Assembly (NCBI GenBank): GCA_036734385.1
Contig: DAIMYQ010000037.1
Span: 1 to 14,530 of the forward strand
Direction: 5' to 3'
DNA length: 14,530 nucleotides
Origin: JAAYPI01 sp036734385
GTDB lineage: Bacteria; Bacteroidota; Bacteroidia; Bacteroidales; Paludibacteraceae
How positions within the stretch are numbered: position 1 is the stretch's first letter; every line of letters starts with the position of its first letter. Below are positions 1 through 7,735 of this stretch, in pieces. The notes beneath the pieces were generated by a model. That model had not been told where the DNA came from and ran no database searches. It worked only from the letters and a program-made list of their open reading frames with translations. Both the position numbers and the translations under genes were made by a program.

Positions 1-323
1 CCAATTGCTTCCTCCGCCAATTTGACACTGACAACAGATTTCCCGGCGACCGAAACTTCTTGACGTTTATAGCCCGCATAAGAGAATACTAAAGTACCAT
101 TAGCCGGCACTTTTAAATTAAAGTTTCCATCGTAATCGGTAACAGTACCAACGCCATTGGCTCCTTTAAGTGTAACGTATGCTCCAATAATAGGCTCACC
201 CTGCGGATCAGTAACTGTTCCTTTAACGGACACTTGCTGAGCAAAGGCACTCACACAGAAAAATACCGAAAAAAGGAGTGCTAGAGCAGTCTTCTTCGAT
301 TTTTTTACATTAAAATAGTTCAT
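1..323 (-). CDS. SusC/RagA-type TonB-linked outer-membrane transporter, N-terminal part (3' end outside window)
   Basis: Reading the minus strand from the ATG at 323 gives 107 codons that stay open to the window edge, so only the N-terminus is present. Residues 1-28 form a Sec signal peptide (KKSKK, then a hydrophobic run, then AFA before the expected cut at Q29). Residues about 31-105 match the carboxypeptidase-regulatory-like/CNA-B-like domain that opens SusC/RagA proteins: VKGTVTD, GEPIIGAYV, GTVTDYDGNF, LVFSYAGYK. In that family the plug and the 22-strand barrel follow, and the protein works with a SusD-like lipoprotein to import oligosaccharides across the outer membrane. An upstream ATG at 327 is in another frame and stops quickly, so 323 is the start. 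It is divergent from the LacI/GH13 cluster, which suggests alpha-glucan as the substrate; that is inference. The family call is strong; a TonB receptor outside the SusC group cannot be fully excluded from the N-terminus alone. Confidence 0.88.
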   Translation of the reverse strand, partial: MNYFNVKKSKKTALALLFSVFFCVSAFAQQVSVKGTVTDPQGEPIIGAYVTLKGANGVGTVTDYDGNFNLKVPANGTLVFSYAGYKRQEVSVAGKSVVSVKLAEEAI

Positions 324-466
324 GCATTAAAAATTTTAAAAGTTAATAAAAGGTTTAGTTAAAAAATTGAATTAATTTTCATATTACTAGGTTACTCCCC
401 ACAATGTAAAAAAATCAAAACGAAGCCTCATCAATGTATATGAGCAACGTAACGACCCGCTTACAA

Positions 467-484
467 CCCGTTCTAAGTAACGGG
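467..484. repeat. Perfect 6-bp inverted repeat abutting the susC promoter (candidate operator or 5' hairpin)
   Basis: CCCGTT and AACGGG are separated by 6 nt and lie directly next to the -7 element, across the predicted start site of the susC transcript. It is one of the few G/C-rich patches in an otherwise A/T-rich region. The position suits an operator for a repressor or activator, or a structure at the transcript 5' end. Which protein binds, if any, is unknown; the neighbouring LacI-type regulator is one candidate. Confidence 0.4.
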
Positions 485-518
485 CAAACATACGTATTTT
501 TTCCGAAATAAAAACAAA
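485..518 (-). promoter_or_regulatory. Bacteroidota-type promoter for the susC-like gene
   Basis: On the minus strand a TTTG (-33 element, 518 to 515) is followed after 22 nt by TATGTTTG (-7 element, 492 to 485), which fits TAnnTTTG exactly. The spacer is slightly longer than the 19 nt seen at other promoters in this window. Transcription would begin near 477-481 and leave a leader of roughly 150 nt before the ATG at 323. Confidence 0.65.
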
Positions 519-746
519 TGTTATTACATTTTTAGAAAAAAAGATATAAAAAATCGCTGAAATGTTAAAATATTCGATGGAAGTGTGAAAGCAATTGTTA
601 AAAAAGACAATTCATGCTTCTTGAATTTTAACAGGTAAGATAAAATAAGAACTAATTGTATCTTGGCAATCATGAAAGCAAAAATCTATTATCAATCGGA
701 TACAAAGGATAGAAATTAAAAAATAAAATCAATAAAAACGAACAAA

Positions 747-777
747 TTTGTTTTTTACAAAAAAAAAAGTACCTTTG
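747..777 (+). promoter_or_regulatory. Bacteroidota-type promoter for the lacI-GH13-MFS-GH13 cluster
   Basis: TTTG (747-750), a 19-nt spacer, then TACCTTTG (770-777): both elements match the TTTG/TAnnTTTG consensus of the Bacteroidota primary sigma factor. The start site would be near 782-784, giving a leader of about 135 nt before the ATG at 920. Confidence 0.75.
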
Positions 778-789
778 AAATCTATATTG

Positions 790-810
790 TTTTGTGTGCA
801 AGCATCAAAA
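790..810. promoter_or_regulatory. Imperfect palindrome at the lacI start site (candidate autoregulatory operator)
   Basis: The sequence reads TTTTG, 2 nt, TGC-AA-GCA, 1 nt, CAAAA, so matching half-sites flank a central TGC/GCA core. Its length (21 bp) and position just downstream of the predicted start site resemble operators of LacI-family repressors. The one-nucleotide asymmetry between the outer arms weakens the case. Confidence 0.3.
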
Positions 811-919
811 TCTTAACTATGAGTATTTTCACAAGTATTTTATCTGTTGCTATCAAGAGGAATAACCAACTCTACACGATATATGGATTTTGTCAAATTT
901 TCATTTAAAATTTTTACAG

Positions 920-1930
920 ATGAAAACTCAAATTACCATCAAAGATATTGCCAGGGAATTGGGCGTTTCGCCTTCCACCGTATCCCGTGCACTGCAAGAC
1001 CATCCTGACATCAGTAAAGCAACCATTCAAGAGGTGAAAGAGTTTGCAAAAAAGTATAATTACAAGCCGAATTCTGTTGCTTTAAGTTTAAAAACAAAAA
1101 AAACAAACATCATAGGTGTAGTGGTACCTGAAATGGTCCATCATTTCTTTTCCACGGTTCTTTCCGGCATAGAAGACGTTGCCAATGAAAGAGGTTACAG
1201 CGTTATCGTTTGCCAAACAAACGAAAAATATGAAAAAGAAGTCAAAAACATTGAAACCCTTATTTCCGCGCGCATATCGGGTGTTATTGCTTCGTTGTCA
1301 AAAGAAACGACACAATTCGAACACTTTCAGGAATTGATAGATAACAACATCCCATTGGTATTTTTCGATCGTATTTGCACAGGGATAAACACAGACCGAG
1401 TTGTTATAGACGACTATACGGGTGCCTTTTCTGCTGTAGATTATCTTATCAAAACAGGTTGCAAACGGATAGCTTTTTTCAGTGCTCCGTTTACAATGGA
1501 AATTTCGAAAAACCGAAAAAACGGATATTTAGATGCTTTGAGAAAAAACGGAATAAAAATTGACGAGAATTTGATATACGTTTGTGACAGCAGGGAAAGT
1601 GCCATGCACCTAACAGAAAAAGTCCTAAAAGAAAAAAATAGACCGGATGCGTTTTTTGCAATTAACGACGATACGGCTTCAGGCATTTTATATGCTGTCA
1701 AAAGAGCAAATCTAAAAGTTCCTGAAGATATCTCAATCTGTGGCTTTGGAGATGGAATTATAGCTACCACATCCGATCCGCCCCTTACTACGGTACAGCA
1801 AAATGGGTATGCCATGGGTATGACTGCCTGCAAAATGCTATTCAAACGTATTGACAATGAACCGAATACCCGTGTAAATCATAGCATCATTAAAACAAAT
1901 CTTACCATAAGAGAAACAACAAAATCATAA
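920..1930 (+). CDS. LacI-family transcriptional regulator, probable controller of the alpha-glucan locus
   Basis: A 336-residue protein (from the ATG at 920) with normal LacI/GalR architecture. Residues 5-25 are the helix-turn-helix (ITIKDIARELGVSPSTVSRAL), residues about 48-62 the hinge helix with the minor-groove leucine at L57, and residues about 63-336 a periplasmic-binding-protein-like sensor domain (start IIGVVVPEM; GFGDG and LTTVQQ near the end). The open frame extends back to a TTG at 890, but the ATG at 920 gives the start typical of the family, so I prefer it. It is first in a cluster with two GH13 enzymes and a sugar symporter, 28 bp from the next gene and divergent from a susC-like gene, so it probably senses maltose or a maltodextrin. 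Ligand and operator are inference. This differs from Bacteroides thetaiotaomicron, whose starch system uses the membrane regulator SusR. Confidence 0.9.
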   Translation: MKTQITIKDIARELGVSPSTVSRALQDHPDISKATIQEVKEFAKKYNYKPNSVALSLKTKKTNIIGVVVPEMVHHFFSTVLSGIEDVANERGYSVIVCQTNEKYEKEVKNIETLISARISGVIASLSKETTQFEHFQELIDNNIPLVFFDRICTGINTDRVVIDDYTGAFSAVDYLIKTGCKRIAFFSAPFTMEISKNRKNGYLDALRKNGIKIDENLIYVCDSRESAMHLTEKVLKEKNRPDAFFAINDDTASGILYAVKRANLKVPEDISICGFGDGIIATTSDPPLTTVQQNGYAMGMTACKMLFKRIDNEPNTRVNHSIIKTNLTIRETTKS

Positions 1931-1958
1931 TTTATAACATAATCACCTATTAACTTCT

Positions 1959-3812
1959 ATGAAACAAAAATCATTTCTCAGCATTCTGCTTTTTTTCCTG
2001 AGTGTTAGTGTTTTTGCAAAATCTCCGACTTATTCGATAGAAAGAGTGGAACCTGCCAGTTGGTGGATAGGCATGAATGATCCCGAATTACAAGTAATGA
2101 TTTACGGCAACAATATTTCCTTAGCTGATGTCGAATTGAATTACGAAGGTGTAACGATTTCTAAAAAAGCACTTACCGATAATCCAAACTACATTTTTTT
2201 ATACCTAAACATTGACAAAAACACCAAACCCGGAAAATTTGACATTGTATTTAAAAAAGATAAAAAGACAGTAGGTAAATTTTCCTATACCCTCTCTGAA
2301 CGGAGAAAAAATTCAGCTTACCGCAACACTTTCGGTCCTCAAGACGCTATTTATTTGCTTATGCCCGACCGTTTTGCTAACGGTAACCCGAAAAATGATG
2401 TCGTAAAAGGCTACGTACAAGGTGTAAACAGAAATGATTTGGGGCAACGACATGGAGGTGATATTGAAGGAATTACCAACAAACTACCCTACTTGGCAGA
2501 TTTAGGTATAACAGCCCTGTGGGTAACACCATTTTTTGATGATAATGATGAAAATTATTCCTATCATCACTATGCTGCAGGCGATTATTATAAGGTAGAC
2601 CCTCGTTTGGGAACAAAAGAAAACTACAAACAACTTTCGGAAGGATGTAAGAAAAACGGATTGAAATTAATTATAGACGTGGTTCCTAATCACTGCGGAG
2701 GAGCTCATTGGTGGATGAAAGACTTACCTGCTTCTGATTGGATAAATAAATGGGATACATACACTCCTTCTAATTATCGTATGACCGCATGGACAGATCC
2801 TTATGCTTCGGATTATGATAGAAAACAGCTCTACAAAGGATGGTTTTCGGGAAATATGCCGGATTATAACCTTGCAAATCCTCATTTATTTACCTATTTA
2901 AAACAAGCTTATATTTGGTGGATAGAATATGCGAACGTAGATGGAATAAGGGTCGATACTTATCCTTACACAGATATCCAAGTTGCTTCCAAGTGGATTA
3001 AAGCTATTCGTAATGAATATCCGAATATCAATGTAGTGGGAGAATGTTGGGTAAAAACTCCGGGCGAGATTGCCTTTTATCAATCAGGTTCCCTTAACAA
3101 ATATAATTTTGATTCGAATTTACCTTGTGTAATGGATTTTGTATTGAAAGATGTATTTGAATTTTCTTTTAACGAACCCGAAACATGGGACAGGGGTATG
3201 ATTCGTTTTTATAACCATTATGCTCAGGATTTCTTGTATGCCAATCCTAACAACATCATGAATTTTCTTGACAATCACGATATTGACCGCTATTCTGAGG
3301 TAATTGGACATGATATAAAAAAATATAAGATGGCATTGGCTTTACTGATAAGTTCACGTGGTTATCCGCAAATTTATAGTGGTGACGAAATTATGTTGGG
3401 CGGAATTCGAGGAAATTACGAAGGTCATCGCTTTGATTTTCCCGGAGGTTGGGCTGAAGACAAACATAATGCGTTTACTGCAGGAGGAAGAACAGCAGAA
3501 GAAAATGAAGTTTTCAATTACTTACGTACTTTATTACACTATCGCAAAAACACAACTGCTTTGCAAACAGGAAAAATGAAACAATTTATACCTTCCGACG
3601 GTATTTATGTATATTTCCGTTACGATAATGCAAAAACAGTGATGGTTGTTACCAATAACAACAACGAGTCGAAGAATGTTGCAACAGAAAGATTTGCTGA
3701 AGTGATAGGATCAAAAACTTCGGGACAGGAAATTACAACACAGCAAAAATTCAATTTGAAAAACGGCATTTCCATTCCGGGAAAAACGGTTTATATTCTT
3801 GAAATTCAATAA
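1959..3812 (+). CDS. Secreted GH13 enzyme, SusA/neopullulanase (cyclomaltodextrinase)-like
   Basis: A 617-residue alpha-amylase-superfamily enzyme. Residues 1-20 are a signal peptide (cut expected after VFA) with no lipobox cysteine, so the protein should be free in the periplasm. Residues about 24-112 are the beta-sandwich N-domain of bacterial cyclomaltodextrinases, about 125-520 the TIM barrel, and about 530-615 the C-terminal beta domain. All GH13 signatures are intact: region I DVVPNH (D240), region II GIRVD (nucleophile D333), region III GECW (acid/base E362), region IV FLDNHD (D441), and the MPDYN segment. Family members hydrolyse alpha-1,4 links in maltodextrins, cyclodextrins and pullulan by a retaining mechanism. 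Domain order and size resemble SusA of Bacteroides. It lies 28 bp after lacI and 20 bp before the symporter gene, so co-transcription is likely. The exact substrate range cannot be read from sequence. Confidence 0.9.
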   Translation: MKQKSFLSILLFFLSVSVFAKSPTYSIERVEPASWWIGMNDPELQVMIYGNNISLADVELNYEGVTISKKALTDNPNYIFLYLNIDKNTKPGKFDIVFKKDKKTVGKFSYTLSERRKNSAYRNTFGPQDAIYLLMPDRFANGNPKNDVVKGYVQGVNRNDLGQRHGGDIEGITNKLPYLADLGITALWVTPFFDDNDENYSYHHYAAGDYYKVDPRLGTKENYKQLSEGCKKNGLKLIIDVVPNHCGGAHWWMKDLPASDWINKWDTYTPSNYRMTAWTDPYASDYDRKQLYKGWFSGNMPDYNLANPHLFTYLKQAYIWWIEYANVDGIRVDTYPYTDIQVASKWIKAIRNEYPNINVVGECWVKTPGEIAFYQSGSLNKYNFDSNLPCVMDFVLKDVFEFSFNEPETWDRGMIRFYNHYAQDFLYANPNNIMNFLDNHDIDRYSEVIGHDIKKYKMALALLISSRGYPQIYSGDEIMLGGIRGNYEGHRFDFPGGWAEDKHNAFTAGGRTAEENEVFNYLRTLLHYRKNTTALQTGKMKQFIPSDGIYVYFRYDNAKTVMVVTNNNNESKNVATERFAEVIGSKTSGQEITTQQKFNLKNGISIPGKTVYILEIQ

Positions 3813-3832
3813 TCTATATCTTTAATTTAACC

Positions 3833-5155
3833 ATGAATAAACCCGATTTAAAATTTTCATCTCTTTTTAATATCAGTTTTGGATTTTTCGGAGTCCAAAT
3901 TGCTTATGCTTTGCAAAGTGCAAATATTAGCCGAATTTTTGCAACATTAGGTGCAGACCCACATAATTTGAGCTATTTTTGGATACTTCCTCCTCTAATG
4001 GGAATTATTGTACAACCAATTATCGGTTCTTTGAGTGACAAAACATGGACACGTTGGGGAAGACGTAAACCGTACCTATTATTGGGTTCTTTTATTGCCA
4101 TTTTAGTCATGTGCCTTCTTCCTAATGCAGGAAGCTATCAAATGTATGTTGACGCCATGGTTTTCGGACTTATTATGTTGATGCTGTTGGATACTTCTAT
4201 CAATATGGCAATGCAACCTTTTAAAATGATGGTAGGCGACATGGTTAATGAAAAACAGAAAGGTCTTGCCTATTCCATCCAAAGTTTCTTGTGTAATGCA
4301 GGCAGTTTGGCAGGATATCTTTTCCCATTTTTGTTTACTTGGTGGGGAATCAGTAATACAGCAGCGGAAGGTATTATTCCCGACTCGGTAATTTATTCAT
4401 TCTATATTGGTGCCGTTATTCTTATTTTGTGTGTTCTTTATACAAGTATTACGGTAAAAGAAATGCCTCCGAAAGAATTTGAAGCTTTTCACGGTATTAC
4501 AGCAGACCAGAAAAAAGAAAAAACCGATTTTATATCACTGCTGCTACACGCACCAAAAACATTTTGGACAATCGGATTGGTTCAATTTTTCTGTTGGTTG
4601 GCTTTTATGTATATGTGGACATATACCAATGGAGCTATTGCAGAAAATATTTGGAAAACAACAGATGTAGCCTCCGCCGGATACCAAGAAGCCGGAAATT
4701 GGGTTGGAATTTTGTTTGCAGTACAAGCTATCGGCTCCGTTGTTTGGGCAACCTTATTGCCGTTGTTTATTAAGTGGACTTCTACCAAATGGGCTTATGC
4801 CATCAGTTTATTGATAGGAGGTCTGGGGTTCATTTCGACATTATTTGTTACTGACCAATATATATTGTTCGGTTCTTACTTTGCTATCGGATTTGCCTGG
4901 GCAGCTATGTTGGCAATGCCATTTGCAATTTTAACGAACTCTATTTCCGGCAAAAATATGGGGGCTTATCTCGGCTTATTCAATGGAACCATTTGCTTGC
5001 CACAAATTATAGCAGCTTTATTGGGTGGACATATTCTAGCCCTTGTGAGTTCACACCAAGTGAATATGTTGGTCGTAGCCGGTGTTTCTCTACTCTTGGG
5101 AGCCATTTCAGTCTTTTTGATTAAAGAAAAGCAAACTATCGAGCAAGTTAAATAA
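3833..5155 (+). CDS. MFS sugar symporter, GPH/SLC45-like, probable maltose/maltodextrin importer
   Basis: A 440-residue hydrophobic protein with about 12 predicted membrane helices. The loop between helices 2 and 3 (residues 64-80) reads IGSLSDK..TRWGRRKPYL, with the RWGRR(R/K)P signature seen in sucrose transporters and SLC45 proteins of the glycoside-pentoside-hexuronide cation symporter group. A central hydrophilic loop at about residues 210-230 (rich in K and E, followed by LLLHAPKTFW) separates the two six-helix halves. Such proteins carry di- or oligosaccharides with protons across the inner membrane. Between two GH13 genes, its likely cargo is maltose or short maltodextrins made in the periplasm. 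It starts 20 bp after the first GH13 gene and stops 7 bp before the second, so it is almost certainly in the same transcript. Sugar specificity is inferred from context. Confidence 0.88.
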   Translation: MNKPDLKFSSLFNISFGFFGVQIAYALQSANISRIFATLGADPHNLSYFWILPPLMGIIVQPIIGSLSDKTWTRWGRRKPYLLLGSFIAILVMCLLPNAGSYQMYVDAMVFGLIMLMLLDTSINMAMQPFKMMVGDMVNEKQKGLAYSIQSFLCNAGSLAGYLFPFLFTWWGISNTAAEGIIPDSVIYSFYIGAVILILCVLYTSITVKEMPPKEFEAFHGITADQKKEKTDFISLLLHAPKTFWTIGLVQFFCWLAFMYMWTYTNGAIAENIWKTTDVASAGYQEAGNWVGILFAVQAIGSVVWATLLPLFIKWTSTKWAYAISLLIGGLGFISTLFVTDQYILFGSYFAIGFAWAAMLAMPFAILTNSISGKNMGAYLGLFNGTICLPQIIAALLGGHILALVSSHQVNMLVVAGVSLLLGAISVFLIKEKQTIEQVK

Positions 5156-5162
5156 AGCGATT

Positions 5163-7550
5163 ATGAAAAAAATAATGCTTTGTTTTGTTATCGGTATTCT
5201 TTTAACGAGTTGTGGCAATAACAACTCGTTAAATTTACCGGAAAAGTCTAATAACAATGTCAGATTAAATTCCACGTTGACCTTTTCAAAGGGAGACAAT
5301 TATTTCTTGACACAAGATTACATTCTTGACATTAGCACTATTGACTCCGTAAGTAGCGATTGGAAAGGAGTAACAGTAAAACTCTCCTCTAAAAAAGATA
5401 CTGTTTATGCAGTAATGGATGCTATGCCTCGTTTGGTAAACATTTCGCTTTGGGTAAAAGGCGTACCCTACTCTGTTTTGGCAAAAAGATCGAACAAAAT
5501 TGATTATACTTTTACCTATGATGCCCACGGAAAAAAGCCTAAAAGAATACAATTAGCAGGACAAATGAATGATTGGGTACCTTCTACCCACCCCGATTTG
5601 ATGTTAAACAAAGACGGCTTGTACGAAGTTACTATCAATGTCAGTCCAGGAACATATTTGTATCAAATGGTGATTGACGGCGAATGGAATTATGACGAAA
5701 ACAATCCTGAAAAAGTTGATAACAATTCCGGCAAGTTTAATTCGGTACTACATGTTCCGGGTTCACAAGATAGAGCTCCCGTACTGTTGACCAAATCCTT
5801 TGACAAAAATACCATTACTGTTCAAACGTTTAATCCAACCAATCAGTTATACGTATATTGGCAAAATTATTTATTACCAAACTCAAATTTTGTTGATATT
5901 GACGGTAAAAATTTTACCATTACATTACCGAAAGAAGCAAAGAAACTGGATAGATCCTTCATTCGCGTTTTTTCTGCTAATCGTTATGGCATTTCCAATG
6001 ATTTGCTTATTCCACTCGAAAAAGGTTCTGTTCTAAATGATTACAAGAAAATTACGAGGTTTGACAAACAAGCAGAATCTATCTATTTTTTGATAGTAGA
6101 CAGATTCAATGACGCGAATAAAACGAACAATCACCCCATGAATAGGCCGGATGTAAATCCGAAAGTGGATTATCAAGGAGGTGATATTGCCGGCATTACA
6201 CAAAAAATAAAAGAAGGCTATTTCCAAAAATTAGGATTTACCACTATCTGGGTTTCTCCAATCGTTCAAAACCCGTTGGAACCTTATGGAAATTGGGGAA
6301 AACCCAAAACAAAATTTTCAGGATACCACGGTTACTGGCCTATTTCTTCCTCTAAAATAGACTTCCGTTTGGGAACAGATGCAGAAATGCGTGAATTGGT
6401 AAAAACAGCTCACGAAAATAACATGAATATTATCATTGATTATGTAGCCAATCACGTACATAAAAAACACCCGTTATACCAACGTGATTCAACCATCGCA
6501 ACACCACTTCATTTACCTGATGGCACACTGAATGTCGGACGTTGGAATGACCACCGATTGACTACTTGGTTCGATGTTTTCTTGCCGACAATCGACTATT
6601 CTCGTCCTGAAATAGTAAACATGATGACTGATTCAGCCGTGTATTGGATTAAAAAATTCAATTTGGACGGATTCCGTCATGATGCTTGTAAACACGTAAA
6701 CGATGAATTTTGGAGAACGCTTACGCTTAAGCTGAAAAAAGAAGTGGAAATTCCAAGCGGACACCCTATTTACCAAATTGGTGAATCGTATGGAAGTCCG
6801 CAACTAATAAATAGTTACGTAAACACGGGTATGCTTGACGGACAGTTCGATTTCAATGTGTTTGATGATGCCTCATCTGTCTTTGCACTCAATTCGGAAG
6901 ATTTTACCCGAATAAGTAATACACTAAATGCCAGCTTACGAACGTATGGGAACCATAATCTTATGGGCTATATTTCAGGAAACCAAGACCATGCTCGTTT
7001 TATTTCTTATGCTTCGGGAGATGTTAAATTTGGAGAAGACTCTAAGGCTGCCGGTTGGGATAGAAAAATCGGTTTAACAGACACGTCCGCTTACGACAAA
7101 CTAATTCAATTGAATGCGTTCAATTTGACTATTCCGGGTGTGCCGGTATTGTACTACGGCGACGAAATTGGGAATCCGGGGGCTAATGACCCTGATTGTC
7201 GCAGATTCATGCGTTTTGGTAATCAGTTGAACCAACATGAAAAAAGAGTATTGAATACCGTTTCGAAATTGGGACAATTAAGAAAACATAATTTGGCTCT
7301 TATTTACGGTGATTTTTTTGAATTAAAACTCGAAAGAAATATATGGGCTTATGCTCGTAATTATTTCAACGAAGAAGCGATAGTTGTATTCAACAGAAAT
7401 AAAACTGCTAAAGATATAGCAATCAAATTACCCATCGTACTGCAAGGGAAAAAATATACCAGCACTTTTGGCAGTAAATGTTCCATCAAAGGAGATATCT
7501 TAAAAATAAACGTAAAAGCGAATGGCGTTGAGATATTGACAACAAAATAA
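5163..7550 (+). CDS. Lipoprotein GH13 alpha-glucan hydrolase with N-terminal CBM48-like domain
   Basis: A 795-residue enzyme. Residues 1-17 form a lipoprotein signal with lipobox LTSC (C17). The following residues (GNNNSLNLPEK) lack the acidic cluster typical of surface export signals, so the protein may face the periplasm. Residues about 30-110 are an unassigned beta-rich segment. Residues about 113-198 resemble a CBM48/AMPK-type glycogen-binding E-set (LAGQMNDW, DGLYEV, GTYLYQMVIDGEW). Residues about 205-290 look like another beta sandwich. The GH13 barrel spans about 304-715: region I DYVANH (D426), region II GFRHD (nucleophile D507), region III GESYG (E541), region IV GNQDH (D609). The usual His before the region IV Asp is Gln (Q608). 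It probably trims branched or linear maltodextrins; amylase, pullulanase or cyclomaltodextrinase activity cannot be separated by eye. It is the last gene of the cluster, followed by a terminator. Confidence 0.87.
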   Translation: MKKIMLCFVIGILLTSCGNNNSLNLPEKSNNNVRLNSTLTFSKGDNYFLTQDYILDISTIDSVSSDWKGVTVKLSSKKDTVYAVMDAMPRLVNISLWVKGVPYSVLAKRSNKIDYTFTYDAHGKKPKRIQLAGQMNDWVPSTHPDLMLNKDGLYEVTINVSPGTYLYQMVIDGEWNYDENNPEKVDNNSGKFNSVLHVPGSQDRAPVLLTKSFDKNTITVQTFNPTNQLYVYWQNYLLPNSNFVDIDGKNFTITLPKEAKKLDRSFIRVFSANRYGISNDLLIPLEKGSVLNDYKKITRFDKQAESIYFLIVDRFNDANKTNNHPMNRPDVNPKVDYQGGDIAGITQKIKEGYFQKLGFTTIWVSPIVQNPLEPYGNWGKPKTKFSGYHGYWPISSSKIDFRLGTDAEMRELVKTAHENNMNIIIDYVANHVHKKHPLYQRDSTIATPLHLPDGTLNVGRWNDHRLTTWFDVFLPTIDYSRPEIVNMMTDSAVYWIKKFNLDGFRHDACKHVNDEFWRTLTLKLKKEVEIPSGHPIYQIGESYGSPQLINSYVNTGMLDGQFDFNVFDDASSVFALNSEDFTRISNTLNASLRTYGNHNLMGYISGNQDHARFISYASGDVKFGEDSKAAGWDRKIGLTDTSAYDKLIQLNAFNLTIPGVPVLYYGDEIGNPGANDPDCRRFMRFGNQLNQHEKRVLNTVSKLGQLRKHNLALIYGDFFELKLERNIWAYARNYFNEEAIVVFNRNKTAKDIAIKLPIVLQGKKYTSTFGSKCSIKGDILKINVKANGVEILTTK

Positions 7551-7567
7551 CTCAAAAGCGGTTTCTC

Positions 7568-7600
7568 AAAAAAATAGTAGCTTTTGTTACTATTTTTTTT
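7568..7600 (+). terminator. Strong hairpin terminator closing the alpha-glucan cluster
   Basis: A perfect 12-bp stem (7568-7579 with 7588-7599) encloses an 8-nt loop and ends in a run of eight T. Because the left arm starts with seven A, the element could also stop transcription coming from the right. It begins 17 bp after the stop codon of the second GH13 gene. Confidence 0.85.
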
Positions 7601-7735
7601 GTATAAAAGTTTACAAACGGTGTTCTTACACCAACTTGTCTGTCACCATCTTAAGCAGAAGAGTTTTGAGCGAAAGGAAAGTAGCAGATATGCATAAAAA
7701 CACTTACCAACCCATTAACCCTATGAATAATAATT

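Larger units (their letters stand above)
324..919. promoter_or_regulatory. Divergent intergenic control region between susC-like gene and lacI-type gene
   Basis: This is about 596 bp of very A/T-rich sequence with no convincing protein gene. It holds a minus-strand promoter for the susC-like gene (485-518) with an inverted repeat beside it (467-484), and a plus-strand promoter for the regulator gene (747-777) followed by an imperfect palindrome (790-810). The stretch between the promoters (about 520-745) has overlapping A/T-rich inverted repeats (593-612 and 609-627) but nothing I can assign. The implied leaders are about 150 nt for susC and about 135 nt for lacI. Confidence 0.7.

Noticed and set aside
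890..919. TTG start at 890 for the LacI-type protein, adding 10 residues
   Set aside because: The added residues (MSNFHLKFLQ) are not family-like, while the ATG at 920 gives the typical short N-terminus directly before the helix-turn-helix.
1441..1857. 138-codon antisense open frame opposite the lacI-type gene
   Set aside because: It mirrors the coding phase of a clear LacI-family gene, has no recognisable motifs and has no promoter of its own.
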